64,000 nucleotides of DNA from Lysinibacter cavernae (GTDB taxonomy: Bacteria > Actinomycetota > Actinomycetes > Actinomycetales > Microbacteriaceae): assembly GCF_011758565.1 (NCBI RefSeq), contig NZ_JAAMOX010000003.1:309512-373511 (forward strand). Direction: 5' to 3'. Shown piece after piece: positions 35,839 to 43,813 of this stretch (the stretch's first letter is position 1; every line of letters begins with the position of its first letter). The notes below the pieces were generated by a model. It did no database searches. It was not told the origin of the DNA and saw only the letters and a list, made by a program, of their open reading frames with translations. The translations under genes were made by a program, and so were the position numbers.

Positions 35839-38800
35839 GTGAACACCTTTGATGCGCCAACAGCGCGTACCCCCAAAGCACGAAGAAGCCGCCGCGCGGG
35901 AGCGTTGGCCCTCTCATTCGCCGTCGCAATAACCGGCCTCGTGGCGATGCCCGTCGCAGCCAACGCAGCGGAAACGACCGTTTCTGACGCGGTCTTCCGC
36001 TGGGGGCTGAACAACGAAACCAACGGTGGCTCCTACTTCGGCGGCTGCAACTTCCTCATGGCCGGCGTCGCCGGCGACGCGGGAGGCTCAAAAGTCTGGG
36101 GCGCAAGCAACGGACTCGACGCGTTCTACAAGACCGAAGTTGGCAACGTCACGGTCGAAAAGCCGAACACCGCTGGGGAATTTGCCCAGCCGACCTTCGC
36201 CACAAAGTGCCAAGGCCCTGACGGCGTCACCGTCAACGGCAAAGTTACCAACGCCGCCAACAGTTACACAAAATCCGTCGTCAACATCGACAACGGAACG
36301 GGAACGGTTGACCCGGCAGCAAATACCGCAACGATCAACTGGGACGGATCGTTCTCGGTTGTCTACTACGGCGGAATGACCTACTGGACCGCCAACAACC
36401 CCAAACTGGTTGTCGAGGCAGACGGAACGGGAACCGTCACGGCGACGCTTTCCGGATACGGCGCAGACATGGACGACCCAGAGGTCTGGACCACGCTGCC
36501 AAACCGCGAAGTCACGCTTGCAAGCCTCACCAACGTCCAGGTGACACCTGACGGATTCACCATCACCCCTGACTTCCTCGGGGTAGAGGCCGACACCGCT
36601 GGCCGCAACCCGCAGGCAACCAGGTCGGCAGACAACGAGTCGTGGTGGGGATCGTTCCCCAACGATTTCAACGAATATCAAAACCTCACGGGACAGTCGT
36701 CGTACTGGTACACCACCGATGGCGGGGCCAACAGCATCCAGCCGCGTAAGGCCACGCTTCCGCTGACTGTGAGCTACACGCAGGATGCGGCCGCAACGGC
36801 ACCTGCCGCACCGGCCAAGCCGACAGCGGTTGCAAAGAGCAACGGAGGCATCACGACCACGTGGGTAGCACCCGCTGACGGTGGAAGCGCCATCACCGGT
36901 TACACCGTGACGGCAACCCCCGCCGTCGGCGCAGCCAAGGTCGCAACGGTTGCTGCGGGAACGCTCAGCTACGATTTTCCGGTGCTCCTTGCCGACCAGA
37001 GCTACACCGTGACGGTGACGGCGACCAATGCAATTGGTTCGTCTGCCGCATCGGCTGCCTCGGCATCCGTTGTCCCAAACCCGAGCCCGTCACCAGCGGT
37101 CACGGTCACCCCAAACACTAACCTCAACCCCGCCGTTGACCAGACCGTCACTCTCTCCGGAACCGGATTCACCGGCCCGGCCGCCGCCAACGGCACGTAT
37201 GTCGTACTGACCGCGAGCGACAACTGGCAGCCAGGCACCGTTCCGATGGCCCCAAACGATAAGTGGATTGGCACCCAGACCTGGGTAAATAGCAGTGAGA
37301 TCAAGAACGGTGCGTTCTCCAAAACACTCACGATTGCCGCGAACAGCATCAACGCGGACAAGACCTACGGATACGGCACGTTTGCGGCCCACGGTCTCGC
37401 CTACACGGATCGTCGCCTTGACACGTTCACCCCGCTCCAGGTGGCAGTGCCAGCTCAGGCCCCTGCTGCACCTGCCGCACCGACGGCATCCGCAGCTGGA
37501 CCGACAGGGGTGAAGGTCGATTGGACCGCACCAGCCGAGAACGGCGGGTCGGCAATCACCGGTTACACGGTGACGCTCACCGCCGCCGACCAGTCCGTCT
37601 TGACCAAATTGGTTGCGGCAGGGACGAACACGGCGACGTTCGACGACCTCTCCCTCGGTCAGACCTACACGGCAACCGTTGTAGCGACCAACGCGGCAGG
37701 CAACTCGCCGGCCTCAGCGGCCTCCAACTCGGTCACCGTGCCGGCAACGGCACCGGCCGCACCAGCAAAGCCGACCGTCACCGCCGCGGGACCAACCAGC
37801 TTGAACGTAGCCTGGGCGGCACCTGCGAACAACGGCGCAGCGATCACCGGTTACACCGTCACCGTCGCGCAGGGCGGCAGCACCGTCACGTCAGTACCAG
37901 TGGAAGCGGCCAACACCACCGTAACGGTCGACGGCCTCAGCGTTGCCACCGAATACTCCGTGACAGTGACCGCAACAAACGCGGCGGGAACCTCGGCGGC
38001 ATCCGCAGCGGCGTCGGCAAGCACCCTTGCAACGGCACCCGCGACCCTCGCGGCACCAACGGTGACCGCGGCGTCCGGCACAAGCCTCAACGTGGCATGG
38101 GTTGCCCCCGCAAACAACGGAGGATCGGCAATCACCGGTTACACCGTCACCGTCTCAAACGGTTCAACTGTGGCCGCGAGCGTCAACACCGCTGCATCGG
38201 CAACGAGCACGATTGTTGGCGGCCTCACACGTGGCACGAGCTACACCGTCACCATCACGGCAACCAACGCCGCAGGGACGAGTGAGGTTTCGGCCGCAAC
38301 TCCGGCCCAGACGTTGAACGTACCCGCAGCGGTCACCGCGACGGCTGCCCTTACCGGCACCAACGGCGTCACCGTCACCTGGGCAACGCCAGCGACCGAC
38401 GGCGGCTCAGCCATCACCGGCTACACGGTACGACTCAGCACCGGCGGCAACGTCGTTGACACGGCAACCGTCGCAGCCGGAACCCTCAGCGCCACGTTCA
38501 GCTCGCTGACCCCCGGTGCGTCGTATACCGCAACGGTCGAGTCAGCCAACGCGGTTGGTTCATCAACCCCATCGTCAGCGACCAACGCGGTCGTTGTTCC
38601 AGCGGTAGCTCCGGCAGCACCGGCGGCTCCCATCGCAACGGGGACCGACCAAAACGCGGTTTCGGTAGGTTGGAAGGCACCGTCAACAACAGGCGGCTCC
38701 CCGGTCACCGGTTACGTTATTGAACTCACCGACTCTGACAACAACGTGACCACCAAAACGGTCAACGCCAGCACGGTTTTGGTAACGTTCGAGAAGCTCG

Positions 38801-39408
38801 CTGCCGGCACGTATTCGGCAACGGTCAGCGCGACAAACGCAGTCGGCAGCTCTCCCGTGTCAGCCGCCTCCAACGAGGTCTACCTGCCAGGAGTGGCCCC
38901 CACCTCAGCCCCGGCGTTGCTTGCTGAAGATGATTTCACGAAGCAGAGCGAAGGCATTGAGATCACGGTTTCGGCCGACCGTTCGAGCGCCTCGGTGGAT
39001 GCCGGGGTCGAGAACGCCAACTCCTGGGTTGGCGTCTCCGTCCACTCGGAAGCCACCTTTGTTGGCTGGGCACTCACCGACGGGAATGGAATCGCCACGG
39101 TGGCGCTGCCCAAGCTTCCAGCAGGAACCCACCATGTTGCCGTCTACGGGGCCGACGGCTCGGTTCTCGGTTACACCACCTTCGTTGTTGCCGTTGCTGA
39201 CAACGGCGGAACCGCTCCCGGAACGGGCGGCACCGGCAACGCCGGCGTCGGAACGGGAACCACCACAACCTCCGGCGCTGGCCTCGCGGTCACTGGAGCA
39301 GAGACCAGCCTGGCAACACTCGCCGCACTGCTCTTGCTCGTTGCCGGCGCGGGCGCCCTGGTCAGGGCCCGCACGCGTCGAGAAGCGGCTGACGGAACGG
39401 CGCTCTAG
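35839..39408 (+). CDS. Large HtaA/fibronectin-III surface protein with LAVTG sortase signal
   Basis: 1189 aa from the GTG at 35839 (GGAG 5-6 nt upstream). Signal peptide (1-~44), HtaA domain (~50-310; FRWGLNNETNGGSYFGGCNF, YYGGMTYWTA, SGYGADMDDPE), one FN3 domain, an Ig-like domain (~417-537), then five more FN3 modules with repeated GGSAITGYTVT and SYTVT(V/I)TATNAAG strings, a final beta domain, a Gly/Thr linker and a C-terminal signal: LAVTG (39283-39297), a hydrophobic helix and RARTRRE. LAxTG is the sortase E type motif of actinobacteria. Likely a wall-linked heme scavenger held away from the membrane by FN3 stalks; iron-regulated with hmuTUV. No sortase gene is in the window. Confidence 0.88.
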   Translation: MNTFDAPTARTPKARRSRRAGALALSFAVAITGLVAMPVAANAAETTVSDAVFRWGLNNETNGGSYFGGCNFLMAGVAGDAGGSKVWGASNGLDAFYKTEVGNVTVEKPNTAGEFAQPTFATKCQGPDGVTVNGKVTNAANSYTKSVVNIDNGTGTVDPAANTATINWDGSFSVVYYGGMTYWTANNPKLVVEADGTGTVTATLSGYGADMDDPEVWTTLPNREVTLASLTNVQVTPDGFTITPDFLGVEADTAGRNPQATRSADNESWWGSFPNDFNEYQNLTGQSSYWYTTDGGANSIQPRKATLPLTVSYTQDAAATAPAAPAKPTAVAKSNGGITTTWVAPADGGSAITGYTVTATPAVGAAKVATVAAGTLSYDFPVLLADQSYTVTVTATNAIGSSAASAASASVVPNPSPSPAVTVTPNTNLNPAVDQTVTLSGTGFTGPAAANGTYVVLTASDNWQPGTVPMAPNDKWIGTQTWVNSSEIKNGAFSKTLTIAANSINADKTYGYGTFAAHGLAYTDRRLDTFTPLQVAVPAQAPAAPAAPTASAAGPTGVKVDWTAPAENGGSAITGYTVTLTAADQSVLTKLVAAGTNTATFDDLSLGQTYTATVVATNAAGNSPASAASNSVTVPATAPAAPAKPTVTAAGPTSLNVAWAAPANNGAAITGYTVTVAQGGSTVTSVPVEAANTTVTVDGLSVATEYSVTVTATNAAGTSAASAAASASTLATAPATLAAPTVTAASGTSLNVAWVAPANNGGSAITGYTVTVSNGSTVAASVNTAASATSTIVGGLTRGTSYTVTITATNAAGTSEVSAATPAQTLNVPAAVTATAALTGTNGVTVTWATPATDGGSAITGYTVRLSTGGNVVDTATVAAGTLSATFSSLTPGASYTATVESANAVGSSTPSSATNAVVVPAVAPAAPAAPIATGTDQNAVSVGWKAPSTTGGSPVTGYVIELTDSDNNVTTKTVNASTVLVTFEKLAAGTYSATVSATNAVGSSPVSAASNEVYLPGVAPTSAPALLAEDDFTKQSEGIEITVSADRSSASVDAGVENANSWVGVSVHSEATFVGWALTDGNGIATVALPKLPAGTHHVAVYGADGSVLGYTTFVVAVADNGGTAPGTGGTGNAGVGTGTTTTSGAGLAVTGAETSLATLAALLLLVAGAGALVRARTRREAADGTAL
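36790..38890 (+). repeat. FN3 module repeats in the HtaA surface protein
   Basis: Six diverged FN3-coding modules of about 270-290 bp, one before and five after an Ig-like insert (about 37090-37450). Each carries a near-identical GGSAITGYTV-coding core and a TATNAAG-coding end. The similarity makes recombination and copy-number change possible. Confidence 0.8.
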
Positions 39409-39432
39409 CCCCGCCACTTCTTCCCCCCGCGA

Positions 39433-39494
39433 CCTGACAAAAACGTCCGCCGGATGCCTCCTCAAACTAGGCATCCGGCGGACTTTTTGTCAGG
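39433..39494. terminator. Bidirectional terminator between HtaA/FN3 gene and ackA
   Basis: A 15-bp core stem (39445-39459 with 39469-39483, GTCCGCCGGATGCCT) and 9-nt loop, extended outward after a one-base bulge by CCTGACAAAAA/TTTTTGTCAGG (39433-39443 with 39484-39494). U-runs occur on both strands. Lies between convergent genes. Confidence 0.92.
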
Positions 39495-39506
39495 GCTACA
39501 ACGCAG

Positions 39507-40703
39507 CTACTCGGCGCCCTCAATGGTTTCGATGGTCTGCCTTGCGATCTCAAGCTCTTCGTCGGTTGGGATGACCAGCACGTCAATCGCCGAGTCGTCG
39601 GACGAGATGCGGCGAGGTCCACGGTTTGGGAGCGCGTTACGTTCTGGGTCAATCCGAATGCCAAGCCATTCGAGCCCCCTCAGCACCTCTGCACGGGTCT
39701 CTGGCGAATTCTCGCCGATGCCAGCTGTGAAGGCGAGCACGTCGGCCCCACCAAGGTGCACGAGGTAGGCCCCAAGGTAGTGGCGAATCCGGCGATGGTA
39801 GACGTCGAGCGCCAGCTGGGCATGAGCGTCGCCCTCCTCCGCGAGGCGAGAGACATCCCGCATGTCGCCGGTACCAGCGAGGCCAAGGAGCCCGCTGCGA
39901 CGGTTGAGCAGTTCGTCAAGATCGTCAGCCTCAAATCCGGCCTTGCGCGAGAGGTGGAACAGCGCGGAAGGATCAACGTCACCCGAGCGCGTGCCCATGA
40001 CGAGGCCCTGGAGCGGCGTCATCCCCATCGAGGTGTCCTGCGACACTCCCCCGTCGATCGCGCACATGGACGCCCCGTTACCGAGGTGCAGCACGATTTG
40101 TTTCAGCTCGCTCAGTGGGCGTTCGACAAACGCCGCAGCAGCTTCCGAGACAAATTTATGCGAGGTGCCATGGAAACCGTATTTGCGAACGCGATACCGC
40201 TCCGCCAGTTCCCGATCAATTGCGTAGGTATAGGCCTCGGCCGGCATCGTCTGATGGAACGCCGTGTCAAACACCACAACGTGGGGCACGTCGGGGAATG
40301 CGATTCGCGCAGCGACGATGCCCTGATAGTTTGCGGGATTATGCAGCGGGGCGAGTTCCGAAAGATCGTTGATGTTCCAGGCAACGTCGTCGTCAACAAT
40401 CGTCGGCGCGAAGAAGCGCTTCCCTCCGTGTACCACGCGGTGCCCAACAGCCGAGGGCGGCGTCTCGCCCAGGTCGTGACCTGATTTTGCGAAGGCCTCC
40501 ATCATGGCAGCGAAGCCCTCGGTGTGGTCAGCGATCGGGCGCTCGATATCGCTTGTGCCGTCAACATTGCTGTGCACGGCAAGGCCCATCGGCTCGCCAA
40601 TACGCTCGACCAGGCCGGAGGCGACGCGCGCTTCCGTTGCCATATTGATGAGTTGGTATTTAAAGGAAGAGGATCCGCTGTTCACTACCAAGACGTAGCT
40701 CAT
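39507..40703 (-). CDS. ackA: Acetate kinase
   Basis: 398 aa. Interconverts acetyl phosphate + ADP and acetate + ATP. Visible: VLVVNSGSSSFKYQL, RVVHGGKRF, VVVFDTAFHQTMP, RKYGFHGTSHKFVSE, LHLGNGASMCAIDGG, DTSMGMTPLQGLVMGTRSGD and FTAGIGENSPETRAEVL. Start codon overlaps the pta stop by 4 bp, so the two are one operon. Confidence 0.98.
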   Translation of the reverse strand: MSYVLVVNSGSSSFKYQLINMATEARVASGLVERIGEPMGLAVHSNVDGTSDIERPIADHTEGFAAMMEAFAKSGHDLGETPPSAVGHRVVHGGKRFFAPTIVDDDVAWNINDLSELAPLHNPANYQGIVAARIAFPDVPHVVVFDTAFHQTMPAEAYTYAIDRELAERYRVRKYGFHGTSHKFVSEAAAAFVERPLSELKQIVLHLGNGASMCAIDGGVSQDTSMGMTPLQGLVMGTRSGDVDPSALFHLSRKAGFEADDLDELLNRRSGLLGLAGTGDMRDVSRLAEEGDAHAQLALDVYHRRIRHYLGAYLVHLGGADVLAFTAGIGENSPETRAEVLRGLEWLGIRIDPERNALPNRGPRRISSDDSAIDVLVIPTDEELEIARQTIETIEGAE

Positions 40704-42919
40704 GCTGTGCCGCCGTTCGATGTTGCTGATTGATGCGCCGCTGCCTGGTGGGCCGCGACGGTTTGCATGACGCCGGTGAGCGGCGCTTCCTCTTCCGTTG
40801 CCGCTTGAATGGCCGTGATCGCGACCGTGTTCAAGATGTCTTCAACGAGCGCACCGCGCGAGAGGTCGTTGACCGGCTTGCGAAGGCCCTGCAATACGGG
40901 GCCAACCGCGACGGCACCGGCTGAACGCTGGACAGCCTTATACGTATTGTTCCCGGTGTTGAGGTCGGGGAAGATGAAGACGGTCGCTCGCCCTGCCACC
41001 TGCGAGCCAGGCATTTTGGATGCGCCAACCGCAGCATCCGCAGCCGCGTCGTACTGGATTGGGCCTTCGACAAGCAGGTCTGGGCGTCGTTCCCGAACGA
41101 TTCTGGTGGCTTCTCGCACCTTCTCAACGTCTGCGCCAGAGCCAGACTCGCCCGTCGAATACGACAGCATGGCGACCCGGGGCTCGATACCAAACTGCTG
41201 GGCCGTCGCGGCCGACGAAATTGCGATATCTGCCAGCTGGTCAGCGGTTGGATCAGGGTTGACGGCGCAGTCGCCGTAGACGAGCACCCGGTCGGCGAGC
41301 GCCATGAGGAAGACGCTCGAAACGATCGATACGCCGGGCTCGGTTTTGATGATCTCAAAGCTGGGCCGGATGGTGTGGGCCGTTGTGTGCGCAGCACCAG
41401 AAACCATGCCGTCTGCGAGGCCGAGGTGCACCATCATCGTGCCAAAGTATGAGACGTCAAGCAGCACGTCGTGTGCGAGCTCGGGCGTCATACCCTTGTG
41501 GGCGCGCAGCTTGGCGTATTCCTGGGCAAACGTTTCGAGCAGCTCCGAGGTTTCAGGGTTGATGACGTCCGCGCTCTCGATGTCGAGCCCGAGCGCAGAC
41601 GCGCGGCGACGAATTTCGTCTTCGTCCCCGAGAATCGTGAGGCGAACCACCCCGCGCTTGAGCAGCGTGCTCGCGGCACGGAGAATCCGGTCATCCGACC
41701 CTTCCGGAAGCACAATATGCTTGTTGGCCCGGCGGGCGCGGTCAAAGATGCCGTAGGCAAACATGATCGGGGTGAGCACTTCTGGCGCGTGCACCTGCAT
41801 CGCCGCCACGAGTTGCTCGGCGTCAACATGCTGTTCAAAGAGCGCGAGCGCGTTATCAAATTTACGAGGCGAGTCTGCCGCAAGGCGACCGCGCGCGTTG
41901 GTGATGCTGAGGGCGGTGTCGTAGGTACCAAGATCGGTTTCAATGACCGGCAGCGACGAGGTGAGGCCGTTCAAGAGGCTCACCACGCTCTCAGGCAGCG
42001 CAAACCCGCCGTTCAGGATGATGCCGGAAACCGTCGGGAACGTCGCAGATGAGTTCGCCATGATCACGGCCAACAGCACCTCGGAACGGTCCCCAGGAAT
42101 AACGATGACCGAACCTTCGAGCAGTCGGGGCAGCACGTTCTCCATGGACATGCCGGCAACCACGATGCTGAGCGCCTCGCGGCTGAGCATGTCGGGGTCT
42201 CCGCGAAGGAGGCGGCCCTTGACCGCTTCCATCACGCTGCCAACGCTCGGCGCGACCAGATAGCGGTCCTCAGGGATGGTCCAGACGGGAACCGGATGCG
42301 CGTCAGCACCGATCTCCGTCTCAAGCGCCTGCTCAACGGCAAGCTGAATCGGCTCAAGGTTATTGGGATCTGCCCGGTTCACAACGACGGCGAGCAGGGT
42401 TGCGTGCTCGTGTCGAAGCTCACTCGCCGCCACTTCGGCAACGAGGCTCATATCGAGCGACGTGCGGGGCTCGGACTGCCCAAGCATCTCGTTATTGCCC
42501 TGGCCTTTTCGCCCACCAAGAACCAGAAGAACCGGCGAACGAAGATTCGCGGCAATACGAGCGTTATAGGAAAGCTCGGTCGGGCTGCCAACATCCGTGT
42601 AATCAGAGCCGATAATGACAACCGCGTCGCTTCGCGCTTCTACCGCTTTATAGCGTTCGACAATTCGGGTGAGCGCCTCATCGGGATCCGAGTGCACCTG
42701 CTCGTAGGTGGTGCCAACGCAGTCGTCGTAGGCGATGCCGGCAGTCGCGTGACTGCTGAGCATATCGAGGACGTAGTCGCGTTCATCGGTTGACCGAGCG
42801 ATCGGCCGGAAGACGGCGACCCGCGGCGTTGACCGCACGAGCGTATTGAGCACCCCCAACGCGATGGTCGACTTACCGGTGTGCCCTTCGGCGGATGTGA
42901 TGTAAATGCTTCGTGCCAC
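40700..42919 (-). CDS. pta: Phosphate acetyltransferase
   Basis: 739 aa, the long form. Converts acetyl-CoA and phosphate to acetyl phosphate. N-terminal P-loop/BioD-like domain (IYITSAEGHTGKSTIALGVL), central DRTGG-like domain (~215-330), C-terminal PTA/PTB catalytic domain from ~390 (HIVLPEGSDDRILRAA, ADGMVSGAAHTTAHTIRP, GDCAVNPDPTADQLADIA, LNTGNNTYKAVQRSAGAVAV). First gene of pta-ackA. The upstream region is the hairpin-rich noncoding stretch ending in tRNA-Ser. Confidence 0.97.
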   Translation of the reverse strand: MARSIYITSAEGHTGKSTIALGVLNTLVRSTPRVAVFRPIARSTDERDYVLDMLSSHATAGIAYDDCVGTTYEQVHSDPDEALTRIVERYKAVEARSDAVVIIGSDYTDVGSPTELSYNARIAANLRSPVLLVLGGRKGQGNNEMLGQSEPRTSLDMSLVAEVAASELRHEHATLLAVVVNRADPNNLEPIQLAVEQALETEIGADAHPVPVWTIPEDRYLVAPSVGSVMEAVKGRLLRGDPDMLSREALSIVVAGMSMENVLPRLLEGSVIVIPGDRSEVLLAVIMANSSATFPTVSGIILNGGFALPESVVSLLNGLTSSLPVIETDLGTYDTALSITNARGRLAADSPRKFDNALALFEQHVDAEQLVAAMQVHAPEVLTPIMFAYGIFDRARRANKHIVLPEGSDDRILRAASTLLKRGVVRLTILGDEDEIRRRASALGLDIESADVINPETSELLETFAQEYAKLRAHKGMTPELAHDVLLDVSYFGTMMVHLGLADGMVSGAAHTTAHTIRPSFEIIKTEPGVSIVSSVFLMALADRVLVYGDCAVNPDPTADQLADIAISSAATAQQFGIEPRVAMLSYSTGESGSGADVEKVREATRIVRERRPDLLVEGPIQYDAAADAAVGASKMPGSQVAGRATVFIFPDLNTGNNTYKAVQRSAGAVAVGPVLQGLRKPVNDLSRGALVEDILNTVAITAIQAATEEEAPLTGVMQTVAAHQAAAHQSATSNGGTA

Positions 42920-43330
42920 AATGCCAGCCTATTTGTTTGTGTACGCATAATTGGTAACACTTGCCGGTAGCCGCAAAACTGCCCGTCGGCACGGGCTCTG
43001 TTGCGCTGCGCCGGCGATAGGCCTGGCGGCCGTGACCCTTGCCACAGCAAATGAAAAAGACCCCTCACGCACCCGCCAGAGCCCGGTTACCCTTGCTACG
43101 TTTCCGTCCTGGGGGAGTTGGCCTGGATGGCGCCACGTGAGGAGCCTTAACCAGTCTAACGGTTTCTCGCTGCTGACACACATCGAGATTCACGGACGCG
43201 GCAATCCTGCTTCATCCACGGCGCCTTCGCAAGCAAGACCTCGTCCGTGTGCGCCCCTGATCGCGCGCCCGAGCTCGCCCTCCAACGCACCGCCAACGCA
43301 CCCTAATCTCACCCCCAACTCACCGCGGCT

Positions 43331-43400
43331 TGGTCCCAGAACGGCCGCAGTTGATCGCAGAACGACCCCAGAACGACCCCAGTTAGTCGCAGATTGGTCG
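43331..43400. repeat. Degenerate ~11-bp tandem repeats
   Basis: Successive ~11-bp units of the type (c/g)g(a/t)cccCAGAA or ...GCAGTT run from about 43331 to 43400: GGTCCCAGAA, CGGCCGCAGTT, GATCGCAGAA, CGACCCCAGAA, CGACCCCAGTT, AGTCGCAGATT. They lead straight into the left arm of the large hairpin. Confidence 0.6.
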
Positions 43401-43448
43401 CAAATCCACCAAAACCTGCAGCGTTTTGGTGAATTTGCGACCAATCTG
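43390..43448. repeat. 26-bp inverted repeat (strong hairpin)
   Basis: Arms 43390-43415 and 43423-43448 are complementary at 25 of 26 positions; the exception is a C-A pair (G-T on the other strand). The 7-nt loop CTGCAGC contains a palindrome. There is no U-tract. It lies about 470 nt upstream of pta and 170 nt before tRNA-Ser. Confidence 0.92.
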
Positions 43449-43615
43449 TGTCCAACAACAGCCGTCAACAGCCGTCAACGGGCTGCAAGGATGCGGCATG
43501 AATGCGGCGTAAAGACCGCACCGGAGATGCCTCAGCGCGTCGCGGGTTGGGAGCCACAGCATTTTCCAGGTAGGATTCATAAGGTTGCTTCCGTGCATTG
43601 CACGAAACAACTCCT

Positions 43616-43703
43616 GGAGAATTCGCCTAGTGGCCTATGGCGCACGCTTGGAAAGCGTGTTGGGTGCAAGCCCTCAGGGGTTCGAATCCCCTATTCTCCG
43701 CCA
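43616..43703 (+). tRNA. tRNA-Ser (anticodon GGA)
   Basis: 88 nt with the long variable arm of class II tRNAs. Acceptor GGAGAAT pairs with ATTCTCC. The anticodon stem CACGC/GCGTG encloses TTGGAAA, giving anticodon GGA (serine UCC/UCU). T arm GGGGTTCGAATCCCC, discriminator G, CCA encoded. Confidence 0.96.
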
Positions 43704-43813
43704 CGAACGACACGACACACCCCACAAAAGCACTCTGCTTGCCGATCCACCGGACCGACAAGGGGTTCGCAACCCCTTCCGTTGCCTACCTCCCTCTCAC
43801 TATGCTCAGGACC

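Larger units (their letters stand above)
42920..43615. other. Noncoding region upstream of pta and tRNA-Ser
   Basis: About 700 nt with no gene I can support; open frames through it are compositional and lack family similarity. It must contain the pta promoter (minus) and the tRNA-Ser promoter (plus). It also holds short degenerate repeats at about 43331-43400 and a strong hairpin at 43390-43448. Confidence 0.65.

Noticed and set aside
37521..38285. 254-codon ORF inside the FN3 repeats in a second frame
   Set aside because: Arg/His-rich repeated sequence is a by-product of the FN3 module DNA read out of frame.
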